A stretch of DNA of 64,000 bases, from the NCBI RefSeq assembly GCF_016623495.1, contig NZ_JAEHHL010000002.1:248001-312000 (forward strand). Reading direction: 5' to 3'. Origin of the DNA: Thermohalobaculum xanthum (GTDB lineage Bacteria > Pseudomonadota > Alphaproteobacteria > Rhodobacterales > Rhodobacteraceae). The notes under the pieces were generated by a model, which was not told the origin of the DNA, ran no database searches, and saw nothing but the letters and a program-made list of their open reading frames with translations. A program made the position numbers and the translations under genes. Of this stretch, positions 41,824-49,803 are shown piece by piece. Every line of letters starts with the position of its first letter. The first letter of the stretch is position 1.

Positions 41824-42486
41824 CTATGCACGGGTGCCCTTGCTGCGGCTGAAGGTCATCTTCTGCCCCGCCAGCACGTCCGAGGGCCCGTGCCAGGCAT
41901 AGCTGAGCAGCGACGGCTCGCTGTCACCCACGGTGATGCGGTGCATCCGGCCCGGCGGGTTGAAGATGAGCGAGCCGGGGGCATAGACGCCGTCGTCGTT
42001 CTCGCTGACCGCGCCGGAAAGCGTATAATAGCTTTCGGTCAGGCCCTCGTGGGCATGGGCGGGATAGGTGCAGCCCGGCGCAAACAGGACGATGCCCAGG
42101 ATCACCTCGGAGGTGACGACCGGGCCGTGCGGCCCCGCGAACTCGGCATAGGCGTATTTGCGCGCGAGCCCCTTGGGCACCTTCTCGTAGCCGTAGAGCC
42201 AGCAGAGCTCGGGCAGCACGCTCTCGATCGCGCGGATCACCGACTGGGTCGACTCGCGGCGGCCCTGGTCGAGCGCGCGCTTGAGATGGGCGGTGACGGG
42301 CTTCGTCTCGGGTACGCGATCGATCACGTCGGGGTTCGCCGCGATCGTGCGCGCGACCGCCTCGCGGACCGCGCGCTGATGCGCCCGGATACGCGCCGAG
42401 CCGCCGGCCTTGCCGCGGCGGTAGAGCTCGGCGAACTCGGCCAGCAGGTAGCCCCAGTCGGGCCGGTCGGCGAGGCGCAGCGTCAT
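41824..42486 (-). CDS. dddL: DMSP lyase DddL (cupin)
   Basis: The 220-residue protein has a helical N-terminal half and a C-terminal cupin with metal ligands His144, His146, Glu151 and His182 in YPAHAHEGLTESYY and PPGRMHRI. The stretch KGLARKYAYAEFAGPHGPV and the cupin wording agree with DddL of Rhodobacter and Sulfitobacter rather than the shorter DddQ or DddW. It splits dimethylsulfoniopropionate into dimethyl sulfide and acrylate. It begins 12 bases after a thiolase gene, probably in the same transcript, behind a TetR-type palindrome. It lacks the acuI neighbour found with dddL in Rhodobacter sphaeroides. Confidence 0.9.
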   Translation of the reverse strand: MTLRLADRPDWGYLLAEFAELYRRGKAGGSARIRAHQRAVREAVARTIAANPDVIDRVPETKPVTAHLKRALDQGRRESTQSVIRAIESVLPELCWLYGYEKVPKGLARKYAYAEFAGPHGPVVTSEVILGIVLFAPGCTYPAHAHEGLTESYYTLSGAVSENDDGVYAPGSLIFNPPGRMHRITVGDSEPSLLSYAWHGPSDVLAGQKMTFSRSKGTRA

Positions 42487-42498
42487 GCCCCGCCCCTC

Positions 42499-43680
42499 TC
42501 AGACCCGCTCGATCGCCACCGCGGTGCCTTCGCCGCCGCCGATGCAGAGCGAGGCGACGCCGCGCCGGAGGTTCTGGCGCTCCATCTCGTGCAGCAGCGT
42601 GACGATGATCCGCGCGCCCGAGGCGCCGATCGGGTGGCCGAGCGCGCAGGCCCCGCCATTGACGTTGAGCTTCTCGCGCGGGATGCCCAGTTCCGCCATC
42701 GCGGCCATGGGCACCACGGCGAAGGCCTCGTTCACCTCCCACAAATCGACGTCATCGACCTTCCAGCCCAGCCGGTCGAGCAGCTTGCGCATCGCCGGCA
42801 CGGGGGCAGTGGTGAACCAGCCGGGCTCTTGCGCGTGGCTGGCATGGCCCAGCAGGCGGGCCCGGATTGGCAGGCCCTTGGCCTCGGCCTCGCTCTCGCG
42901 CATCAGGATCAGCGCCGCCGCGCCATCCGAGATCGAGGACGAGTTGGCGGGGGTCACGGTGCCATCCTTGCGGAAAGCGGGCTTCAGGGTCGGGATCTTC
43001 TCGGGCCGGGCATTCTTCGGCTGCTCGTCGCCGGCAACCTCGACGCTGCCCTTGCGGGTGGCGACAGTGACGGCGGCGATCTCGCGCGTGAAGCGGCCTT
43101 CCTCCTCGGCGCGGAGCGCGCCCGAGAGCGAGGCCAGCGCGTATTCGTCCTGGGCCTCGCGGGTGAACTGGTACTTCTCGGCGCAGTCCTCGGCGAAGGT
43201 GCCCATCAGGCGGCCCTTGTCATAGGCGTCCTCGAGCCCGTCGAGGAACATGTGATCGAGGACCTGGGCGTGGCCGAGCCGCGCGCCGCCGCGCATCTTG
43301 GGCAGCAGGTAGGGCGCATTCGTCATGCTCTCCATCCCGCCCGCGACGACGACCGAGCCGTTGCCCGCACGCAGCTGGTCATGCGCGATCATTACCGTCT
43401 TCATGCCCGAGCCGCACATCTTGTTGAGCGTCGAGCACGGCACCTCCTTGCCCAGCCCCGCGGCGAAGGCGGCCTGGCGCGCCGGGGCCTGCCCCTGCCC
43501 GGCCGGCAGGACGCAGCCCATCAGCACCTCGTCCACATCCACCGCGTCGACGCCCGCGCGCTCGAGCGCGGCCTTGATCGCGACGCCGCCGAGATCCGCG
43601 GCCATGGCGCCCGAAAGCTCGCCCTGAAAGCCGCCCATGGGCGTGCGGGCGGCGCCGACGATGACGATGGGATCCGACAT
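42499..43680 (-). CDS. Acetyl-CoA acyltransferase (thiolase)
   Basis: The 393-residue protein has the thiolase active-site Cys in NKMCGSGMK near residue 90, His in GGACALGHPIGASG and the second Cys in SLCIGGGEG. It condenses two acetyl-CoA or cleaves 3-ketoacyl-CoA. It is the first gene of a two-gene unit with dddL. The ATG at 43680 is followed closely upstream by a TCCGGAGG-like Shine-Dalgarno on the minus strand and by the palindrome at 43704-43717. Confidence 0.92.
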   Translation of the reverse strand: MSDPIVIVGAARTPMGGFQGELSGAMAADLGGVAIKAALERAGVDAVDVDEVLMGCVLPAGQGQAPARQAAFAAGLGKEVPCSTLNKMCGSGMKTVMIAHDQLRAGNGSVVVAGGMESMTNAPYLLPKMRGGARLGHAQVLDHMFLDGLEDAYDKGRLMGTFAEDCAEKYQFTREAQDEYALASLSGALRAEEEGRFTREIAAVTVATRKGSVEVAGDEQPKNARPEKIPTLKPAFRKDGTVTPANSSSISDGAAALILMRESEAEAKGLPIRARLLGHASHAQEPGWFTTAPVPAMRKLLDRLGWKVDDVDLWEVNEAFAVVPMAAMAELGIPREKLNVNGGACALGHPIGASGARIIVTLLHEMERQNLRRGVASLCIGGGEGTAVAIERV

Positions 43681-43703
43681 GAGCCATTCCTCCGGAAATT
43701 TAG

Positions 43704-43717
43704 TGAACGTGCGTTCA
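43704..43717. promoter_or_regulatory. TetR-type palindrome TGAACGTGCGTTCA before thiolase-dddL
   Basis: TGAACG and CGTTCA are exact inverted repeats around a 2-base centre, 24 bases upstream of the thiolase ATG. The form is typical of TetR/FadR-like operators in this group. It also overlaps the last codons of the DUF3445 gene upstream. Confidence 0.55.
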
Positions 43718-44668
43718 ATTCGACGGCAACGATGCCGCCTCGCCCCTGCCCTGTCCAGCGATTTCCCGCAGGACCGAGGCGACGCGGGACAGGTAGGGCG
43801 CACCGCCGCGATAACTGACGGTCGCTGCGTCGAACCCCTCAAGGCCGTCGGCGAGGGCCATGGCCTCGTCGGCCGACAGGCACGCGAGTGGCGTGAGCGA
43901 GGTCTTGATCCCGAAGATCACCGCCCCCGTCCCGGGCAGGCGGTGCAGGGTCTGGCGCTCGGTGCGCAGGAACAGGTCCTTCGAGGGGTCGGGGAGGTAG
44001 TGCTTCTTCTCGGCGACGCCCCGCGGCAGATGCGGCTCCGGGGTGTCGTAGACCAGCCAGTTGACCCGGTACATCGGCCGGTCGACCCGGATCGCGTCGA
44101 AGATCCGGTTGACGCGGCGGGCGAGGTCGTCGCCGTAATCCGGCACCGGATCGTGAATTGCCGTCAGTGGCTTGCCCATTTTCTCGGCGAGGATCCAGCG
44201 CGCCGGGAAGCAGAGCGCCCCGGCCCGCAGCACGTACTCGCCGCCCGGACCGCCCGGCATTAGGATGCACCAGTCCTCGGCACCGAGCCGCGCGATGGCG
44301 CGCATCGGATCGTCGCGATCGAGCGGCACCGCGACGCCGTCGCGCCGGACGAGATGCTCGCCCTCGGGCGCCAGCCGCGCCCCTTTCGACACTTGGTGCG
44401 CGACAAGCGCATCGAGGAGTTCCAGCGCCGCCTCGCGCGCCGCGGGCTCGAGGCCGAGGACGATCGCGGCGCGTTCGGCCACCAGCCGGTCGCGATGGGC
44501 GACCTGTGCGCCGAAATCCGGCAGTTCGACCGTCAGCTCGGCCGGATCGATGGGAACCAGCCCCGGCGGATGCGCCGTGCGCTTCTCCATGAAGGGGACG
44601 TAAGGCGCATGATCGAGAAGCCACGGGGCGCTGTCGACGAGCGCCTTGGCGATCGGTGAGGCCGTCAT
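43715..44668 (-). CDS. DUF3445 haem-dependent oxidative N-demethylase family protein
   Basis: The 317-residue protein matches the DUF3445 family, recognised by CFPARWILAEKMGKPLTAIHDPVPDY and YRVNWLVYD. Members include the haem-containing demethylase HODM and a subunit of dimethylamine monooxygenase. Here no ferredoxin or flavin subunit of dimethylamine monooxygenase is next to it. Its start overlaps the stop of the upstream methyltransferase by 4 bases, a tight pairing. Removal of a methyl group from a secondary or tertiary amine is a reasonable guess, with the substrate unknown. Confidence 0.85.
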   Translation of the reverse strand: MTASPIAKALVDSAPWLLDHAPYVPFMEKRTAHPPGLVPIDPAELTVELPDFGAQVAHRDRLVAERAAIVLGLEPAAREAALELLDALVAHQVSKGARLAPEGEHLVRRDGVAVPLDRDDPMRAIARLGAEDWCILMPGGPGGEYVLRAGALCFPARWILAEKMGKPLTAIHDPVPDYGDDLARRVNRIFDAIRVDRPMYRVNWLVYDTPEPHLPRGVAEKKHYLPDPSKDLFLRTERQTLHRLPGTGAVIFGIKTSLTPLACLSADEAMALADGLEGFDAATVSYRGGAPYLSRVASVLREIAGQGRGEAASLPSN

Positions 44669-45903
44669 CGCCGTGCTCCTTCCGAGTAATGCAGGAGGTT
44701 GAACCCCGCGAGCGCCCGGTGCACCGGCATCCAGGCCGAAGCGAAGGCGAGCCAGTCGATCCCGGCGCCCTCGGCGATGGCGCGGAGCGAGCGGCGCCCG
44801 TCGATGCCCGCGATCAGCCGCGCCGCTTCCTTCGGGATCGGCTGGCGGAACTCGAGGCCGTCGAGCGTGAGCCGTAGCTCGCCCGTCTTGGCGACATGGG
44901 CCGCCAGCGCCTGCGCGGCGACGCCGGCAAGCCGCGGCACGGCGCCCGCGCGCTGCGGGCGCGCCATCGCCTGCCCCTCGCGCCCCGCGCGGGTGGCGTA
45001 GGCGACGTGGGTCTTGATGTTGCCCGCCAGGTTCTCGGCCACGGCCGCCGCCTGCGGGCCCGAGAGGCGGGCAACCCGCTCGCGCATCTGGGGCGTGTCG
45101 GGCAGGTAGCGCAGGGGATCGTAGCGCGCGGGCTCGACAAGGCTCACGAGACCCAGCCCCGCGCGGTCGAGCGCATCGGTCAGCTCGTTGACCCGGTAGG
45201 CCCGGTCGCGGCCGTGCAGCAGCAGGTCGTAGAGCCCTGCATCCGACTGCTTGTGATCGCCGACGAAGGGGTTGCGGCCAAGCCAGTTGGTGGGCGGCAG
45301 CCGATCCAGCGCCACCTTGGCCAGCGCCACCTTCTCGGCCGGCGCGTCGCCCTCGAACAGCGCACCGAAGGCCGATTGCAGCGGGTAGACGCCGGTGCGC
45401 CCAAGCGGCGCGTAGACCATCAGGCCGACGCCGCCCTCGGGCGCCAGGGCGTCGGCAAGCGCCCGAAATCCCGCGTCGGGGTCAGGCAGGTGGTGCAGCA
45501 CGCCGCAGCAGTCGATGTAGTCGAAGGGCCCGTGATCCGGCGCGGTCAAGAGGTCGCCCGTGAGAAAGCGGATCGAGCCGAGCCCGCGGGCGGCGGCGCG
45601 GGCCTCGGCCACCTCGCGCGAGGCCTGCGACATGTCGAGATAGACGATCTCGGCCGGGCAGCCGATGTCGGCGAGCTTCTGCGCCAGCATGATCAGCCCG
45701 TCGCCGGTGCCGCCGCCCGCCACCAGCGCGCGGAAGGGCCGCGACCAGTCGCGGCTGCCGCCGAACAGGAAATGGTCGATCTCGACCGGGTGCGAGGGCG
45801 AGCCCTCGATCAGGCGCGTCGATTCATCGGCCGGGTCGCGCTCGGGATAGGGATAGGTCTCGTACTGCCGCCTCACGACGTCCATCGGGCCCGTCCGATT
45901 CAT
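44665..45903 (-). CDS. Class I SAM-dependent methyltransferase with C-terminal extension
   Basis: The 412-residue protein has a Rossmann methyltransferase core (residues 10-210): VAGGGTGDGLIMLAQKL binds SAM, and DYIDCCGVLHHLPDP is the post-II region. The N-terminus RRQYETYPYPERDP is a feature of several methyltransferases of this size. The last 150 residues form a separate Ala/Leu/Arg-rich region of unknown role. It is divergent from dddP, with 87 bases between the starts, and translationally coupled to the DUF3445 gene. Substrate unknown. Confidence 0.83.
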   Translation of the reverse strand: MNRTGPMDVVRRQYETYPYPERDPADESTRLIEGSPSHPVEIDHFLFGGSRDWSRPFRALVAGGGTGDGLIMLAQKLADIGCPAEIVYLDMSQASREVAEARAAARGLGSIRFLTGDLLTAPDHGPFDYIDCCGVLHHLPDPDAGFRALADALAPEGGVGLMVYAPLGRTGVYPLQSAFGALFEGDAPAEKVALAKVALDRLPPTNWLGRNPFVGDHKQSDAGLYDLLLHGRDRAYRVNELTDALDRAGLGLVSLVEPARYDPLRYLPDTPQMRERVARLSGPQAAAVAENLAGNIKTHVAYATRAGREGQAMARPQRAGAVPRLAGVAAQALAAHVAKTGELRLTLDGLEFRQPIPKEAARLIAGIDGRRSLRAIAEGAGIDWLAFASAWMPVHRALAGFNLLHYSEGARR

Positions 45904-45990
45904 GTCTGAAACCGACGCCTTCTCGGCGTTTGTGGCGCGACGTTCGTGATCAACATCGCCTAAGTGCAGATAGCACCATGGAGCGCGCGC

Positions 45991-47328
45991 ATGAACCCGG
46001 AAATCCACCACGCCGACCGCCGCAAGATCGACCCCGCCCGCAAGCCGCGGATGAAGCCCGACAACACGCCCGACGACAACGACCGCGTCGAGACCGGCCC
46101 GACCGCGCTGGCCTTCGAGGAATGGGCGGCTGCGGGGCTGGAACTGCCGGATATCCCGGCGATGCGCGCGCATCGCCACGCGCGGCTGACCCGCGCCATC
46201 GCGCAGGCCGATATTGGCGGCATCCTGCTGTTCGACCCGCTCAACATCCGCTACGCGACCGACGCGCCGAACATGCAGCTGTGGAACACCCACAACCCGT
46301 TCCGGGCGCTGTTGCTGACCGCCGACGGCCACATGGTGCTGTGGGAATACAAGGGCGCCTCGTTCGCCTTCCTCAGCGAGTTCAACCCGCTGGTGAAGGA
46401 GGTCAGGGGCGGCGCGAGCCTGTTCTACTTCTCGACCGGCGATCGCGGCGCGGATTGCGCGCGCGATTTCGTCGCCCAGGTCGACGAGGTCATGCGCGCC
46501 CGCGCCGGGCATAACCGGCGCCTCGCCGTCGACAAGATCATGCTCAGCGGCTACCACGCGCTGGTCGAGGCCGGGTTCGAGGTGCTGGAAGGCGAAGCGA
46601 TCACCGAGCGCACGCGCGTCATCAAGGGCGCCGAGGAAATCAAGGCGATGCGCTGCTCGATGCATTCGTGCGAGATGGCCGTGGCCGAGATGGAGGCCGC
46701 CTGCCGGCCAGGCCTTTCGGAGGACGAGGTGTGGTCCTATCTCCACGCCGGCAACATCAAGCGCGGCGGCGAGTGGATCGAGACGCGGCTTCTTTCCTCG
46801 GGCCCGCGCACCAACCCGTGGTTCCAGGAATGCGGGCCGCGCGTCATCCAGAACAACGAGATCGTGGCCTTCGACACCGACCTGGTCGGGGTCTACGGGC
46901 TGTGCACCGACATCTCGCGGACATGGTTCGTGGGCGACGGCGAGCCGACGGCCGAGATGAAGCGGCTGTTCCGCGTCGCGCATGACCACATCATGGGCAA
47001 CATGGAACAGCTGAAGCCCGGCGTGAGCTTCACCGAACTGGTCTTCGGCGGCCACCAGCTGCCCGAGGAGTTCGTGCCCGGCCGCTACGGCTGCAAGATG
47101 CACGGCGTCGGGCTGTGCGACGAGTGGCCGATCATCTCCTACCCGCAGGACTACCGCGAGGGCGCGTTCGAAGCGGTGCTCGAGCCGGGGATGATGCTGT
47201 GCGTCGAGGCCTGCGTCCAGACGCAGGGCGGCGAGTTCGCGATCAAGCTGGAAGACCAGGTCCTGATCACCGAGACCGGCTACGAGAACATGACGCTCTA
47301 CCCCTTCGACGCGCGTCTGATGGCCTGA
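45991..47328 (+). CDS. dddP: DMSP lyase DddP (M24 fold)
   Basis: The 445-residue protein has the M24 pita-bread fold but matches DddP throughout. The metal-ligand set Asp295, Asp297, Asp307, His371, Glu406 and Glu421 falls at the same numbering as described for Roseobacter DddP, and the typical segments NIRYATDAPNMQLWNTHNPF and HGVGLCDEWP are present. DddP cleaves DMSP to dimethyl sulfide and acrylate using two iron ions. The start at 45991 has GGAG 7 bases before it. It is one of two DMSP lyases in the window, the other being DddL. Two strong hairpins follow the stop. Confidence 0.95.
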   Translation: MNPEIHHADRRKIDPARKPRMKPDNTPDDNDRVETGPTALAFEEWAAAGLELPDIPAMRAHRHARLTRAIAQADIGGILLFDPLNIRYATDAPNMQLWNTHNPFRALLLTADGHMVLWEYKGASFAFLSEFNPLVKEVRGGASLFYFSTGDRGADCARDFVAQVDEVMRARAGHNRRLAVDKIMLSGYHALVEAGFEVLEGEAITERTRVIKGAEEIKAMRCSMHSCEMAVAEMEAACRPGLSEDEVWSYLHAGNIKRGGEWIETRLLSSGPRTNPWFQECGPRVIQNNEIVAFDTDLVGVYGLCTDISRTWFVGDGEPTAEMKRLFRVAHDHIMGNMEQLKPGVSFTELVFGGHQLPEEFVPGRYGCKMHGVGLCDEWPIISYPQDYREGAFEAVLEPGMMLCVEACVQTQGGEFAIKLEDQVLITETGYENMTLYPFDARLMA

Positions 47329-47336
47329 CACGCACG

Positions 47337-47394
47337 GCCGGCCCGGTTGCGGGCCGGCGCCGCCGATCCCGCCCCGGTGGACCGCAACCGGGGC
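47337..47394 (+). terminator. Two tandem hairpins after dddP
   Basis: GCCGGCCCG (47337-47345) pairs with CGGGCCGGC (47350-47358). GCCCCGGT (47371-47378) pairs with ACCGGGGC (47387-47394). Both begin within 70 bases of the dddP stop. Only TTT follows the second, so Rho-independent termination is plausible but not certain. Confidence 0.5.
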
Positions 47395-47500
47395 GCGGTT
47401 TCCGCCTGATGGAAATGCCGGACCCGCGGCGCGCAGAATGATTGACTTGCGCGGCGTCTCGCGGCGGTTGCTGGGGTGGGTGAGCTGAGGGGTGGACGGC

Positions 47501-48382
47501 ATGGTCGAATTTTCGCGGCTGACGGGGCGGGCACGGCGGCTTGGTCTTGCACTGGCGGCAAGCGCGGCGATTGCGGTGTCGCTTGGTGCGCCGAGTGCGA
47601 ACGCCCAGACGCAACCGCCGGCCGAAGGCGCGATCGCGCGGCTTGCGACGCTGCACTGGCAGGCCGTGCTGCTCGAGCGCATGACGCTTGGCGCCTGCGC
47701 CAGCGCGGCCGGTGCGGACGCGGCGGCCACCGAAGCCAGGATCGAGTCGGCGCGCGCGCGCTTCGACACGGTGCTGGGGCAGATGCGCGACGGCTATGGC
47801 GCGACCATCCCCGACGAGCGCATCCGCAAGCAGGTCGAGCGCGGCCTCGACGACCTGAGCTCCCAGTGGTGGCGCTATCGCGGCGCACTGGACGGCGTGA
47901 CCAGCGGCCGTGACACCACGCCGGGCGCGCTGGCGGGCGTGCGCGCCATCGGCCACGGCATGACCGAGACCGTCGACAAGCTCTATTCCGGCAGCCGCCG
48001 GGCACTGACCAAGGCGGGCGAGACCGACATGGGCCAGACCATGGGCGAGTTCTCGGCCTTCAGCCACGTGATGCAGGCCGAAAGCGCGGTCTCGGGCGCC
48101 TGTTTCGCCGGGATCGACGGCCTGCCACAGGAAATCCGCGCCGATGCCGCCCAGCAGATCGAGCTCTTCGCGGGCGAGGTCGGCAAGCTGGCGCAGAACC
48201 CCTTTGCCTCGCCCGAGCAGAAGGCGCTGGCCGCACGCTGGGACGAGGTCATGCCCAAGCTGCGTGCGGCGGCGGGCGGGACGGCGCTGGCGCCGGCTGA
48301 CCTCGTGGCACTGACCGGACTGCTGGACGAATGGGCCGCGGCCTCGGACCGCCTGGGGGTGGAGCGCCGCAGCGGCCTCTGA
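47501..48382 (+). CDS. Secreted protein of unknown function
   Basis: The 293-residue protein has a signal peptide (residues 1-36, ending ANA). The mature part is helical, with regular Ala/Arg/Leu patterns, two short Cys-containing segments (LGACAS and GACFAG), and a helical bundle feel similar to PilJ-type or imelysin-type periplasmic domains, but no family is certain. ATG 47501 has GAGG upstream; a GTG at 47492 is also in frame. It stands alone between dddP and the hydrolase-OsmC gene. Confidence 0.7.
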   Translation: MVEFSRLTGRARRLGLALAASAAIAVSLGAPSANAQTQPPAEGAIARLATLHWQAVLLERMTLGACASAAGADAAATEARIESARARFDTVLGQMRDGYGATIPDERIRKQVERGLDDLSSQWWRYRGALDGVTSGRDTTPGALAGVRAIGHGMTETVDKLYSGSRRALTKAGETDMGQTMGEFSAFSHVMQAESAVSGACFAGIDGLPQEIRADAAQQIELFAGEVGKLAQNPFASPEQKALAARWDEVMPKLRAAAGGTALAPADLVALTGLLDEWAAASDRLGVERRSGL

Positions 48383-48561
48383 ACGCGCGTGCCTCGTGCC
48401 CGCCATGCATGACGGCCGGTCAGCGCCCGGCGCCATGCGGTACGAGATTTCATGCAATCGCCGTTGTTCCCGCGCGCCCGCCGGCTGACACTGCCGCGGG
48501 CGGGAATCGTGTTTCGCCCGCGTCGTGACGCATCGGGGCAGCTTGCGGGGGACATGAGATC

Positions 48562-49803
48562 ATGCGCGGCGAGAAACTCTCATTCGCGGGTCATTCGGGC
48601 GAGCCGCTGGCCGGACGCTTCGACCGGCCCGAGGGGCCGATCAAGGCGGTCGCGCTGTTCGCCCACTGCTTCACCTGCGGCAAGGACATCGCCGCGGCGC
48701 GGCGGATCGCGGGGCGGCTGGCGGCGCTGGGCGTCGGGGTGCTGCGCTTCGATTTCACCGGCCTTGGGCATTCCGGTGGCGAGTTCGCGAACACCGGGTT
48801 CTCGTCGAACGTGTCCGACCTGATCGCGGCGGCCCAGCATCTCGAGTCGATGAACCTCGCGCCGCAGCTGCTGATCGGCCATTCGCTGGGCGGCGCGGCG
48901 GTGCTGGCCGCGGCCGGGTCGATCCCGTCGGTCGAGGCGGTGGCGGTGATCGGCGCCCCCGCGGATCCTGCGCATGTGCTGCACAATTTCGGCGCCGACC
49001 TCGCGACGATCCGCGCCACGGGCTCGGCCGAGGTGACCCTTGCCGGCCGGCCCTTCACCATCCGGCGCGAGTTCCTCGAGGACGTCGAGAGCCACAGCCT
49101 GATGGACATGGTGAGCGACATGCGGCGCGCTCTGCTGATCCTGCACGCGCCGCGCGACATGGTGGTGGGGATCGAGAACGCCGGGCGCATCTTCGCCTCG
49201 GCCAAGCACCCCAAGAGCTTCGTGAGCCTCGACGACGCCGACCACCTGCTGACGCGCGCCGAGGATGCCGATTACGCCGCCGGGGTGATCGCCGCCTGGG
49301 CCGGGCGCTACCTGCACCTGGGCGAGGCCCGCGACGACGGCGACGACGGCGCCCCGCCCGAGGGCGTGGTGCGCACGACCGAGAGCGACCCCGCGGGCTT
49401 CCTGCAGGATATCTCGGTGGGCCCGGGCCTCGCGCTGCGGGCCGACGAGCCGGCCTCGCTGGGGGGCAGCGGGCTGGGCGCCTCGCCCTACCAGCTGCTG
49501 GCGGCGGGGCTGGGCGCCTGCACCTCGATGACCATCCGCATGTATGCCCGCCGCAAGGGGTGGCCGCTGGAGGGCGTGAGCGTCGACGTGACCCACGGCA
49601 AGAGCCATGCCGAGGACAGCGCGGACGCCGACGAGGGCAAGCCGCGCATCGACGTCTTCCGCCGCATCGTCAGGCTGACCGGCCCTCTGGAGGAGGACCA
49701 GCGCGCGCGGCTGATGGAGATCGCCGACCGCTGCCCGGTGCACCGGACGCTCGAGGCCGGCGCGCAGGTCGAAACGGTCGAGGAGCGCGAGGACCTCGGA
49801 TGA
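48562..49803 (+). CDS. Fused alpha/beta-hydrolase and OsmC-like protein
   Basis: The 413-residue protein joins two domains. Residues 1-255 are an alpha/beta hydrolase with nucleophile Ser in IGHSLGGAAV, and an Asp/His pair in APRDMVV and DADHLL. Residues 270-413 are an OsmC/Ohr-like domain with a Cys in GLGACTSMT and a second Cys in DRCPVHRT, the peroxidatic pair. OsmC proteins reduce organic hydroperoxides. The fusion is known in many bacteria, but its substrate is not. Its stop overlaps the FAD oxidase start (TGATG at 49801). Confidence 0.9.
   Translation: MRGEKLSFAGHSGEPLAGRFDRPEGPIKAVALFAHCFTCGKDIAAARRIAGRLAALGVGVLRFDFTGLGHSGGEFANTGFSSNVSDLIAAAQHLESMNLAPQLLIGHSLGGAAVLAAAGSIPSVEAVAVIGAPADPAHVLHNFGADLATIRATGSAEVTLAGRPFTIRREFLEDVESHSLMDMVSDMRRALLILHAPRDMVVGIENAGRIFASAKHPKSFVSLDDADHLLTRAEDADYAAGVIAAWAGRYLHLGEARDDGDDGAPPEGVVRTTESDPAGFLQDISVGPGLALRADEPASLGGSGLGASPYQLLAAGLGACTSMTIRMYARRKGWPLEGVSVDVTHGKSHAEDSADADEGKPRIDVFRRIVRLTGPLEEDQRARLMEIADRCPVHRTLEAGAQVETVEEREDLG

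Noticed and set aside
41824-42486. DddQ or DddW rather than DddL
   Set aside because: Length and the KGLARKYAYAEFAGPHGPV stretch fit DddL; DddQ and DddW are shorter and differ there.
41794-43818. Long plus-strand frame opposite dddL and thiolase
   Set aside because: Low-complexity Arg/Gly/Ala/His composition and no domain; the opposite strand has two secure enzymes.
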